64,000 bases of DNA, from the NCBI GenBank assembly GCA_009777235.1, contig WRMH01000002.1, forward strand, positions 144,647-208,646. The letters run 5' to 3'. The translations under genes and the position numbers were made by a program. Shown in pieces: positions 1-7,552 of this stretch; within the stretch, counting starts at the first letter, position 1; every line of letters begins with the position of its first letter. Source of the DNA: Oscillospiraceae bacterium. GTDB taxonomy: Bacteria; Bacillota; Clostridia; Oscillospirales; Oscillospiraceae. The notes under the pieces are model-generated. The model was not told the DNA's origin and did not search any database. It saw only the letters and a program-made list of their open reading frames with translations.

Positions 1-563
1 CCGCCGATATTTTTATACTCAACAGGCATCCCGCCCTGTTCGATTGTCTCTATGTTTATAAAATCGGTAACCCATCTCACGTTTTCGCCTGTTTCCAAAT
101 CGAGCATAATTGCCCGAAAATCGTTTTCGGGATAGGCGCCGCCGTCCTCGTATATCAAGTCATATGCTCGGAGGCTGACGTGCTTGCCGCCTATGATACC
201 GTACCGGGCAGTTACGGTGATGTTTTTGCCCTCGTTTTCCGTGCTGACCGCAGGCCACATGAAGAATGTGTATATTTCTTCGTTTATCGCGTCCTGTAGT
301 GTGGTGTCGTCAAAACCGCTGAGTAATACATAGTCAATGTTTATCCGTCCGTCATCTTCCGCTTCGGTAAGGATTGTTCCTTCTATTTTCAGATTCGCCG
401 CGCCCGACGGATTTGTGGGTTGTTCATCCTCCGGCGTCGTTTCAGGTGTTTGCACTACCCCCGATACAACGGTCGAGCCGCTGGGGTGGTAATTAAACTC
501 GCAAGCGGTTAGTAAGGCTGTAATCAGCAGAGCAGCCATCGCTATAGTAATCATTTTTTTCAT
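1..563 (-). CDS. Lipoprotein, RsiV/DUF3298-like (partial, C-terminus outside window)
   Basis: Reading leftward from ATG 563, the protein opens with Met-Lys-Lys, a hydrophobic helix and the lipobox LLTAC (Cys at about residue 21), so it should be exported and lipid-anchored. A Thr/Pro/Glu-rich linker follows. The remaining part, with segments such as GGKHVSLRAYDLIYEDGGAY and LDLETGENVRWVTDF, resembles in order and spacing the secreted DUF4163/DUF3298 (RsiV-type) fold; that assignment is by eye and moderate. It starts only 9 nt after the last of three double-glycine-leader genes, so it is probably co-transcribed with them and might be an immunity or surface partner, which is inference. The C-terminus lies off the window. 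Confidence 0.7.
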   Translation of the reverse strand, partial: MKKMITIAMAALLITALLTACEFNYHPSGSTVVSGVVQTPETTPEDEQPTNPSGAANLKIEGTILTEAEDDGRINIDYVLLSGFDDTTLQDAINEEIYTFFMWPAVSTENEGKNITVTARYGIIGGKHVSLRAYDLIYEDGGAYPENDFRAIMLDLETGENVRWVTDFINIETIEQGGMPVEYKNIG

Positions 564-572
564 ACTATTTTT

Positions 573-842
573 TCACTTCCCCCCTTGAATAATTTTCACC
601 ACTCTTGTCACAGCCTTTGTGACATTCTCCACCAGTCCGCCTCCTGCCACGTTTTCTAGTTGTTCATCCGAGAGCGGTAGCTTGCCTGACTCAATGAATT
701 CCAATATTTGTGTTTTTTCTTCATCTGTAAGTTTAATGTCATTCTCGGACAGAAATGCTTCCATTTTTGCGTTGTCCTTGAGTTCATCCAATTTCTCCCG
801 CTGTAGGGGGGTGAGCGCTGCGAATTTTTCTTGCATTGTCAT
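573..842 (-). CDS. Double-glycine leader peptide precursor with short cationic core
   Basis: This 89-residue product starts at ATG 842, which has GGAGG 8 nt upstream; the same start context occurs in its two upstream paralogues, whereas a start further upstream has no such site. Residues 1-68 are an acidic helical leader ending LSDEQLENVAGG, the cleavage motif read by C39 peptidase/ABC exporters. The remaining core, about 21 residues, is amphipathic and basic (Val/Lys/Arg-rich, ending IIQGGK), as in bacteriocins. It has no Cys and few Ser/Thr, so a lanthipeptide is unlikely. The leader resembles long Nif11/NHLP-type leaders. No maturation enzyme or C39 transporter lies in the window. Bacteriocin function is inferred. 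Confidence 0.72.
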   Translation of the reverse strand: MTMQEKFAALTPLQREKLDELKDNAKMEAFLSENDIKLTDEEKTQILEFIESGKLPLSDEQLENVAGGGLVENVTKAVTRVVKIIQGGK

Positions 843-902
843 TGTCTTTTCCTCCCTGTTTTTTTGTAAAGCCATCAAAGCTTTCTGATGGTTGAATTAC
901 GT

Positions 903-1409
903 TTACCGAAAATTATTTACACTGTCTGTTCCCCAGCTCAGATTTTCACCAGGTCTCATGGTTGCATCCCACATAGTAGTGTTGCAGACATAGCATTTTA
1001 CGTTTAGGAAAATCTGGTAGTCAAGTGGATTGCGCATTACTGGGCTTTTGTCTGCGCTGAAAACGCTGCCTTCGACTTTACAAGACGGGCATCGCGCGTC
1101 TTGCCAGTAATTACCAAAAAAACCATGCTGAGTCATCCCGACATGCGTACCGCGCCCCTCGTTTGCGGCAGACTTTCTCCATAATGCGACAACATTGGGG
1201 TCTGCCCCGCCTGCCGCGCTGTCCATTTCCTCATCCGAAAGCGGCAGCTTGCCGGTTTCAATAAATTTTAATACCTGAGCTTTTTCATCCGCGGTCAGTT
1301 CTATGCCTGTTTCGGTCAAAAACGCGTCCAGCCCCGCGCCGTCCTTGATAGTATTGAATTTCTCCCGCTGTACGGGGGTGATTTTCGTGAGTTTTTCTTG
1401 CAATGTCAT
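903..1409 (-). CDS. Double-glycine leader protein with CxxC-containing C-terminal domain (paralogue 2)
   Basis: The 168-residue product starts at ATG 1409 behind GGAGGAAAAGACA. Residues 1-68 are the same leader as in the neighbouring genes and end DSAAGG. The mature part of about 100 residues is far longer than a usual bacteriocin core. It carries two cysteine pairs, CPSC and CYVC, spaced like a zinc ribbon or two disulfides, a conserved GRGTHVG motif, and VEGSVFSADKS. It is clearly paralogous over its whole length to the gene upstream. Cysteine pairs suggest metal binding or a small folded secreted protein rather than a linear peptide. Family not recognised beyond the leader; a GG-processed secreted protein is the most economical reading. 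Confidence 0.7.
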   Translation of the reverse strand: MTLQEKLTKITPVQREKFNTIKDGAGLDAFLTETGIELTADEKAQVLKFIETGKLPLSDEEMDSAAGGADPNVVALWRKSAANEGRGTHVGMTQHGFFGNYWQDARCPSCKVEGSVFSADKSPVMRNPLDYQIFLNVKCYVCNTTMWDATMRPGENLSWGTDSVNNFR

Positions 1410-1512
1410 TGTCTTTTCCTCCTGAAAATATTTAATGATAATGTGTTTTGGATTTGTGCGGCGTTAGCGACTTTTGACTCAAGCTCCTAAGTTTGGGATG
1501 TACGCTTTGAGA

Positions 1513-2013
1513 CTAAGGATACATGCCTTTATATCCCAATCTGCCGCCATCCATCCACACCCAATCCTTTGTAAAGCCACAGGCATAGCATTTTACATCA
1601 TAAAAATCTTGGGCCAAAGAGTCGTTTGTATAAGGTCTCGATTCGCTCTTGGTTGCGCTGAAAAGGCTGCCTTCGACGTTACAAGACCGGCATGTCGCGT
1701 CTACCCAGTGCCAGTAATAAAACCCTCCTTTGTGGCTTATCCCGACATGTGTGCCGCGCCCCTCGCTTTCGGCCTGCTTTTTCCATACTCCGACAAGAAC
1801 GGGGTCTTGCCCGCCCGCCACGGCGCTTAGGTCATCATCGGAAAGCGGCTGTTTTCCGGTCGTGATAACCTCGGTTACTTGCGCTTTTTCATCCGCGGTC
1901 AGCTTCAAGCCTGTTTCGGCCAGGAACGCATCCAGTCCCGCGCTGTCCGTGACGGTGCTAAACGTCTCCTGCTGTTCGGGGGTAAGCGCTGCGAATCTTT
2001 CCGTGAGTGTCAT
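1513..2013 (-). CDS. Double-glycine leader protein with CxxC-containing C-terminal domain (paralogue 1)
   Basis: First gene of the tandem array, 166 residues, starting at ATG 2013 with GGAGG about 9 nt upstream. The leader (residues 1-68) ends LSAVAGG and has the same length as in its two paralogues. The mature part shares EGRGTHVGIS, CRSCNVEGSLFSATKS and CYACG with the next gene, including both Cys-x-x-Cys pairs, but the tails after the second pair differ. Conservation of the leader is stronger than that of the mature domain, as expected where one processing enzyme serves several substrates. No export or modification genes are adjacent. Function unknown. Confidence 0.7.
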   Translation of the reverse strand: MTLTERFAALTPEQQETFSTVTDSAGLDAFLAETGLKLTADEKAQVTEVITTGKQPLSDDDLSAVAGGQDPVLVGVWKKQAESEGRGTHVGISHKGGFYYWHWVDATCRSCNVEGSLFSATKSESRPYTNDSLAQDFYDVKCYACGFTKDWVWMDGGRLGYKGMYP

Positions 2014-2170
2014 GGTGGGTTTCCTCCTAAATATTTTTCGCTCGTTATCGCTTTATACACGCGAACCCGCAAAAAGGGACGGGGTTTTTGTTAATATAAT
2101 AAATCGCCTTCGCCAAAATGACCGAACCCGAACGCTGTCGGACAGGGAGAATTTTTTATTCTTCTGCGCC

Positions 2171-2188
2171 GCGGCGATATTCCGCCGC
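2171..2188 (-). terminator. Possible hairpin terminator after the sigma-factor operon
   Basis: A 6-bp GC-only stem (GCGGCG/CGCCGC, loop of 6) begins 6 nt after the stop of the 2-TM gene. Downstream on the minus strand comes an A-rich stretch rather than a clean U-run, so it may act only as a weak terminator or as an mRNA 3' end. Confidence 0.35.
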
Positions 2189-2193
2189 AATTA

Positions 2194-2430
2194 TCAATCT
2201 TTTCGTATTACCATGATGATTCCCTGCAAAATCAGACCTATCGCCATAAAAACACATATCCCGATTACGAGTGCCTCAAAAGAATGATATCCGTTATAGC
2301 TTATTACTACGCTGACTAATAATCCGATAAAAAACGCGGCTCCCCAAAAAAGAAGTGCGCTTTTTCTATATTTGCCGTTCGCTTTCACTATTTTTGCCGT
2401 CTTTTCTTTGTTTCTTTCTTCACCTATCAT
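2194..2430 (-). CDS. Small two-helix membrane protein
   Basis: A 78-residue protein with a basic N-terminus (residues 1-23) followed by two hydrophobic helices, about 25-44 and 51-73, joined by a short polar turn, and the tail IRKD; both ends should be cytoplasmic. GGAGG lies 10 nt before the ATG. It is the last gene of an apparent operon, 23 nt downstream of an ECF sigma factor and beyond that a SpoIIE-type phosphatase. Small TM proteins in this position are often anti-sigma or sensing partners, but there is no zinc-binding anti-sigma motif here, so that role is only inferred. No family recognised. Confidence 0.6.
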   Translation of the reverse strand: MIGEERNKEKTAKIVKANGKYRKSALLFWGAAFFIGLLVSVVISYNGYHSFEALVIGICVFMAIGLILQGIIMVIRKD

Positions 2431-2453
2431 GATAAATTATCCTCCTATATTGA

Positions 2454-3056
2454 TTAAATACCGCTTTTCAAAAGTTTTAAAAGTGACTCCATAGCGCGTT
2501 TGTGAAGTTTTTTTGCCGCGTCGTCCGTAATATTCAGCGCCGCGCCGATTTCCTTAAACGGCTGATCCAAATAATAACGCCTGTAAATTGCCTCGTATTG
2601 CCTTTGGGGGAGCGCGGCGAGAGCTTTTTTCAAAGACTCGTGTTCTTCGCGGGTGATCAATTTGCCGAGTATGTCAGTATCATCGCCGATGTATTCATCC
2701 GGTTCCTCCTGCTTGAACAGCTCGATTCTTTTCGCGTTGCGGCGATAATGGTTTTTCAGGACATTTCCCGCAATCGTGTAGATATACGTGGAAAATTTAG
2801 CTATCCGGGAGTCATGAGGGGAGGCGAACGCTTTTAGAAACACATCAGCGGTCAAGTCCTCCGCGTCATGCCGATTGCACACCCTGCGGTATATGTAGAC
2901 ATATATTTTGTCGTAATACTCGTCATACAGACGCAAAAAGCCGCTGCCGTCGCACTCTTGCTTGTTTTCCATACTTGATTTCCAACTTTCAGCTCTCATC
3001 TTCAAGATGCGCGAGAGGTGTTCACCGCCGTTAGTAATGAGCATAGCCTCCGCCAT
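2454..3056 (-). CDS. ECF-type RNA polymerase sigma factor
   Basis: About 200 residues. Region sigma2 is clear at about residues 40-100 (LRLYDEYYDKIYVYIYRRV, then the DAEDLTADVFLKAF motif that contacts core polymerase and the -10). Sigma4 is at about 140-198 (ALAALPQRQYEAIYRRYYL, with the helix-turn-helix KEIGAALNITDDAAKKLHKR). I chose ATG 3056, which has AAAGG 9 nt upstream; a TTG at 3065 and an internal ATG closer to sigma2 are alternatives, so the first 30 residues are uncertain. It lies 26 nt after the SpoIIE-type phosphatase, pointing to joint control of this sigma factor by an extracellular signal. ECF class is known; its regulon is not visible. Confidence 0.9.
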   Translation of the reverse strand: MAEAMLITNGGEHLSRILKMRAESWKSSMENKQECDGSGFLRLYDEYYDKIYVYIYRRVCNRHDAEDLTADVFLKAFASPHDSRIAKFSTYIYTIAGNVLKNHYRRNAKRIELFKQEEPDEYIGDDTDILGKLITREEHESLKKALAALPQRQYEAIYRRYYLDQPFKEIGAALNITDDAAKKLHKRAMESLLKLLKSGI

Positions 3057-3082
3057 GCAATCCAACCTTTCTCATTTATCGC

Positions 3083-4672
3083 TCAGTTCATACGAAGTCC
3101 GAGCATCGTTATATCGTCATTTTGCTCTGTCCCTCCCACGAAAAGTTCAATATCCCGCTCTATAAATTCAAGCAACCCTGTCATCGTATTGCCGTCATAT
3201 CTGTTTGCTGTTTCCAAAAGCCGTGATGTTGAATATTGATCTTCCCGGCTGTTCATTGCTTCCGTCACCCCGTCGGTATACAGATAAATAGTGTCTCCCA
3301 CTTCGATAACCGTTTCATCTTCCCTATACTCCCGACCGGGAAAAAACGCAAGCAACATAGAGGGCTTTGTCTTGATAAACTCATATCCTCCTTCGCCTTT
3401 TTTTATAAGCGGCGGGTTATGCCCTGCGTTTACATAGGTCAGCTTTCCGTTTCTCAAGTCCAAGTAGCCCATAAACGCCGTTACGAACATGCGCTCGCTG
3501 TTGTTTTCGCAGAGCATATTATTGACCGTCTCAAATACAGCTTTTGGTCTTTTCCCCAACTGCGCGTTGTTCTTGATGAGCGTCTTTGCGATAACCATAA
3601 AGAGCGCCGCCGGGACGCCCTTTCCTGAAACGTCCGCAACGACCAAGGCGAGAGTGTTTTCGTCCACAAAGAAGAAGTCGTAAAAGTCGCCGCCGACCTC
3701 TTTTGCCGGAATCATGGATGCGTGTATGTCAAACTCTTCCCGTTCCGGGAATGCCGGGAATATGCAGGGGAGCAGGCTTGCCTGTATCCGCGTGGCGACG
3801 TCAAGCTCCGTGCCTATACGCTCTTTCTCTGCGGTTGTGACCGCGAGATTTTCTATATACAGCTTTATGTCGCCTACCATTGCGTTGTAGCTTTCCGCCA
3901 TAGCTTGAAGCTCATCGCCGGTTTGCGAAAACTCAAAATTGGTGAAATTGCCTTCATCGGAATTAAATGCCGCCATATGCCGGGACAGCGCGATAACAGG
4001 TTTTAGTGCCTTTCTGTTCACGACCAATAATATGGCAAATAGTGAAATAGCCGCGATAGCGAGGACGACGCCCGCTATAACAAACGTCTGCATCCGTATT
4101 TCGCGCATGATCGTATCCATGCTTACATCGGCGCACGCTAAAGCCGTGACATTGCCCTGCGCGTCACGCACCGGCACATATGCCGTGGCAAGATGACCAT
4201 ACTCTGTGTTACTTATGCTCGTGGAACTGCTGCTTTTCCCTGTCCGATAGATATCCCAAGCTACATCATACTCAAGCTCAGCCTCTCCGACAGAATCGCC
4301 CAAGCCGTATATAAGCAAAAGATCATTTTCGTCGGTAAAAATATCAAAAACATATACAAAGCCGTCTTGATCCGCAGCGGGTTTTACAACATACAGAAAA
4401 ACAAGCCCGTTTAACGCTTTCAATTCACGCAGCAATCTCTCATCGTTTCTGTAACTGTCATTAGGGCCGGTTGATAAGTAGCCGTCCAAGTCACTGCCGC
4501 CGACTATCGCGGCTGCGATATGTGCCGAGCTAAACGCTATGCCGCTGTACTGCGCCACTACCTGCCTGTAGCTTATGGCATATACGACCGCAGCGACGCC
4601 GATGACCAGAAGCAGCCCTACTACGGCAAATATTGCGGCGACTTTGTGTTTTATACTTGACTTTACTTTCAT
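3083..4672 (-). CDS. Membrane-bound SpoIIE/RsbU-type PP2C serine phosphatase with HAMP domain
   Basis: A 529-residue sensor phosphatase. The order is: N-terminal TM helix (about 10-32), an extracytoplasmic Cache-like sensing domain (about 35-180, with YVPVRDAQGNVTALACADVS), a second TM helix (about 187-212), a HAMP linker, a short coiled coil, and a C-terminal PPM/SpoIIE domain. The last shows metal-binding motifs EVGGDFYDFF, VADVSGKGVPAALFM and the terminal NDDITML. Such enzymes dephosphorylate STAS anti-anti-sigma factors, yet none is nearby; instead an ECF sigma gene follows directly. Start is ATG 4672 with AAGGA 8 nt upstream. The phosphatase should act on the cytoplasmic side in response to an external ligand. 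Confidence 0.9.
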   Translation of the reverse strand: MKVKSSIKHKVAAIFAVVGLLLVIGVAAVVYAISYRQVVAQYSGIAFSSAHIAAAIVGGSDLDGYLSTGPNDSYRNDERLLRELKALNGLVFLYVVKPAADQDGFVYVFDIFTDENDLLLIYGLGDSVGEAELEYDVAWDIYRTGKSSSSTSISNTEYGHLATAYVPVRDAQGNVTALACADVSMDTIMREIRMQTFVIAGVVLAIAAISLFAILLVVNRKALKPVIALSRHMAAFNSDEGNFTNFEFSQTGDELQAMAESYNAMVGDIKLYIENLAVTTAEKERIGTELDVATRIQASLLPCIFPAFPEREEFDIHASMIPAKEVGGDFYDFFFVDENTLALVVADVSGKGVPAALFMVIAKTLIKNNAQLGKRPKAVFETVNNMLCENNSERMFVTAFMGYLDLRNGKLTYVNAGHNPPLIKKGEGGYEFIKTKPSMLLAFFPGREYREDETVIEVGDTIYLYTDGVTEAMNSREDQYSTSRLLETANRYDGNTMTGLLEFIERDIELFVGGTEQNDDITMLGLRMN

Positions 4673-4786
4673 GCTGTCTGTCCTTTTAATTAAAGCCTCG
4701 CATAATTTTAACATTCAAGCCAAAGAAAAATGCCAATTCTCTCAAAATTGACAGAATTGACCTTTCAACCGTCTCAAAAAGACACG

Positions 4787-5458
4787 CTATTCTCGCTCAA
4801 AACGATAACCTTTTCCGTATAGACCCGTGACAGTGTAGCCGCATCCGCATATCTTTTTGCGCAGACGTGACACCGCGTTTTGTATAGCCTGCGAGTCTGT
4901 ACCCATATGCTGCCCCCACACTCTCTCGTATATATGCTCCGCGCCGAGTACACGGCTTTCGTTTTGGACAAAAAATTGCAGCATCGCAAAATCTTTTGGC
5001 GTCAGCAGTAAATCCATGCCGTCAACAAATGCTTTCTGCGGAATCAAGTTCAACGTCAGCAGTCCCCTTGTTATGGCTTCCGGTATTTGCTCCGCATATT
5101 CGAGCAGACGGCGAAGTCTTACGAGAAGTATCTCGAACATATATGGCTTGGTCAGATAATCATCGCAACCTCCGTCAAACCCATTTACAATATCCGCCGT
5201 CTCTCTGTAGCCTGTCAGAAGCAGTACCGGAATCTTGGAATATTGCCGAAGCTCCCGCAGAAAATCCAGCCCGCTCCCATCCGGCATCCCTATGTCAAGA
5301 ATGATGGCGCGCGGCGGCTCTTTGGTGATAAGCTCCCTTGCTTCGGAAAGAGTGTATGCCTGCCTTGTCATATATCCCCGGCGTTCCAGCATCTTTTTAT
5401 TATTTGCCTGCACTTTAGGCTCGTCTTCAACCGTTAATATATACCCTTGCTTATCCAT
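4787..5458 (-). CDS. OmpR-family response regulator (partner of permease-kinase fusion)
   Basis: A 223-residue regulator with an N-terminal receiver (acidic pair in ILTVEDEP, phospho-acceptor Asp in AIILDIGMPDGSG, Lys in DDYLTKPY) and a C-terminal winged helix DNA-binding domain ending TVTGLYGKGYRFERE. ATG 5458 is chosen because GGAGG lies 9 nt upstream; longer readings would run back into the kinase gene. It follows the kinase stop by 4 nt, so the two are co-transcribed, kinase first, which is less usual than regulator first. Phosphotransfer from the neighbouring TauE-type kinase is inferred from position. Confidence 0.92.
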   Translation of the reverse strand: MDKQGYILTVEDEPKVQANNKKMLERRGYMTRQAYTLSEARELITKEPPRAIILDIGMPDGSGLDFLRELRQYSKIPVLLLTGYRETADIVNGFDGGCDDYLTKPYMFEILLVRLRRLLEYAEQIPEAITRGLLTLNLIPQKAFVDGMDLLLTPKDFAMLQFFVQNESRVLGAEHIYERVWGQHMGTDSQAIQNAVSRLRKKICGCGYTVTGLYGKGYRFERE

Positions 5459-5462
5459 TGAT

Positions 5463-7442
5463 CTACTCCTCCTCGCATACATAAATCGGTATGTTAAATA
5501 CCACGGCAGTGCCGTGTCCGTATTCACTTTCGGCCGAAATCGTCCCGTTATGGGCTTCGATTGTGGATTTGCAAATATGAAGCCCCAGTCCCGAGCCGGT
5601 TTCTGACACGCCTCGCTCAAAGATATACGGCAAAAGCTCCGGCTTTACGCCCTCGCCGCTGTCTCTCACAGTCACTTTTATCATGCCGTTTAGCTCTAAG
5701 ACATGTATGCTTATTTTCCCGTTTCGGGTGTGGCGGTTAGCGTTTGAAAGCAAATTGGAAAGCACGTACAGCAGTGAATCCGCGTTGCCGTATATGGGGG
5801 GAAGTAAATCAGGTATGTCAAGCGTCAGCGTGTTGCCTTGACATTCAATTATGGCACGGTATGTAGAAGAACCCTCACGCAACAGGTGCGCTATGTCCAC
5901 CGATTCCATAGTATAGCCGCCCTCTTGCATGGAAGAGTGTTTTAACGCGCTGTCTATCATGCGCCCCATCCGCATTATTTCCCGCTGGGCGTTTTCGAGA
6001 CTTTCGCGCATATCTTCTTTGTCCATCTCAAAATAAAGCTGGTCTGCGGTGTTCAGTATGTCAGTGGATATAACAGTGAGCGGGGTTTTCAAATCGTGTG
6101 ATAAATTGTTGAAAAACTCAAATTTAAGTTTATCAAGCCGTTCGAGCAGAGCCTTTTCTTCTTCGGCGGCGCGCAGAAAGCTCTGCTGCCGCTCCTGTTC
6201 CTCTTTCCTCGCCGCTTCAAGATCGCTCTGCCGCCGGCTTTTGAGTTCTTCGTTCAGCCGCTCTACCACGATATTGTCATTACGCTGCTGCCGTATGATT
6301 ATCATCAGACTGATCAGGGCGACGAATAACATAAAAAAGATAATCAGCATAAGCGACAGAAACATACTCCGTGTTTGCTCATTTGGTGATGAGTCAATAC
6401 GCCCTGTGGATATGCCGGGAGCTATATTCCATCCCGTTTGAAAATTACTGACAAAGATAAATACGAGGGAAATCGTGCAAATCAAAATCAAAGCCAGACA
6501 AAAGCCCGCCAAGCCGCTATTGATAGATACCGCGCGCTTTGCTTTTCGAGCTTTGGGTTCGGCGACGGCGTCATCTTTGCCTTTATAAGCTGAAATCATC
6601 ATAGAGCAAGCGCTGTATAGAAGAAATCCCGCAACGATCCATTTTAACAAGGAAACGTCCATATTCCCCACAAGAAAGGCTGCGGCAAGAACGCCCACAG
6701 ACCCGCAAATCGCGGTGATTACGGTAATCTTGCGTGAATAGCTCCCATACCTTACAAATTGTATGCTTGCCACAGGGACGGAAAACGCCGCCGCGCTCAT
6801 CATTATAGGGAAAGCCGCCGCCGGATTCATTCCGAGTGCGTAAACTGTCGCCATTGTCGGGGTATAGGAACCAAGCCCAAAGTTATTGAGCGCCCCGTAC
6901 AAGAAGCACAGACATCCCAAAAGAACTAATTTTCCTATGCTCAGCGAAGTCACAGTACCTCCGGCGGGAAAGAATCCAAGACCTTCGGCGGCGATGCGCC
7001 CCACTGTAATTAACATTCCAAGCGCAAAAAATGTTTTTATGAGTTTCATCGGCATTTTAACGGCGATACGCGGCGTTAGGTATGCCCCCGCTACTTGAGC
7101 AACTATTGGGACAACCAATGTGGCAAGGTCAATTTCAATAGTGGTTATATAGATGATCGCGCTGATAGCTACCGGGATAACAGCGGCGGTGTTTACTGTT
7201 CCCGGCATTTTAACGGCGGACACCCATTTTAGTTTGGAATAAACGGCAGCTCCGATAGCAAAATCGGAGACTCCAAAAGCGGACAGAATAAATTGGAAAA
7301 AGGAGATGATTCCAAGCCCCAAAGCATTTCCCGGTTCAGGCTTCCCGCGTTTAGAATGGACCGCCGCATCGGAAATCAAAAAACCCATGAAGCAGCAGTT
7401 CACCACAACAACCAACCCAAGAACTACCAATACCAGCGTCAT
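5463..7442 (-). CDS. TauE/SafE permease-histidine kinase fusion
   Basis: A 659-residue fusion. Residues about 1-290 form a complete multi-helix TauE/SafE-like permease with both internal repeats: one around FGVSDFAIGAAVYSKLKW and VAGAYLTPRI, the other around LYGALNNFGLGSYTPTM and MSAAAFSVPVASIQFVRYG. After a basic linker come two more TM helices (about 315-340 and 365-388) around a short outer loop, a charged coiled coil, and a kinase core with H-box NLSHDLKTPLTVI (about 445-458), N-box LLSNANRH, G1 DSGEGV and G2 GSGLGL. ATG 7442 has GAGGAGG 6 nt upstream. TauE/SafE proteins export sulfite, sulfonates or other organic anions; here the permease probably serves as sensor or transport-coupled switch, which is inference. 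One open frame without breaks argues against an artefact. Confidence 0.9.
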   Translation of the reverse strand: MTLVLVVLGLVVVVNCCFMGFLISDAAVHSKRGKPEPGNALGLGIISFFQFILSAFGVSDFAIGAAVYSKLKWVSAVKMPGTVNTAAVIPVAISAIIYITTIEIDLATLVVPIVAQVAGAYLTPRIAVKMPMKLIKTFFALGMLITVGRIAAEGLGFFPAGGTVTSLSIGKLVLLGCLCFLYGALNNFGLGSYTPTMATVYALGMNPAAAFPIMMSAAAFSVPVASIQFVRYGSYSRKITVITAICGSVGVLAAAFLVGNMDVSLLKWIVAGFLLYSACSMMISAYKGKDDAVAEPKARKAKRAVSINSGLAGFCLALILICTISLVFIFVSNFQTGWNIAPGISTGRIDSSPNEQTRSMFLSLMLIIFFMLFVALISLMIIIRQQRNDNIVVERLNEELKSRRQSDLEAARKEEQERQQSFLRAAEEEKALLERLDKLKFEFFNNLSHDLKTPLTVISTDILNTADQLYFEMDKEDMRESLENAQREIMRMGRMIDSALKHSSMQEGGYTMESVDIAHLLREGSSTYRAIIECQGNTLTLDIPDLLPPIYGNADSLLYVLSNLLSNANRHTRNGKISIHVLELNGMIKVTVRDSGEGVKPELLPYIFERGVSETGSGLGLHICKSTIEAHNGTISAESEYGHGTAVVFNIPIYVCEEE

Positions 7443-7552
7443 GATTTGCCTCCTCAAAAACCCTCTTATCAGTATAGAACTGACAAGAGGGGGGCAGCAA
7501 TATCTCTTACATAGTTGGTAAAAAAAATGACATACTTGGTAAGAAGCTGCGG

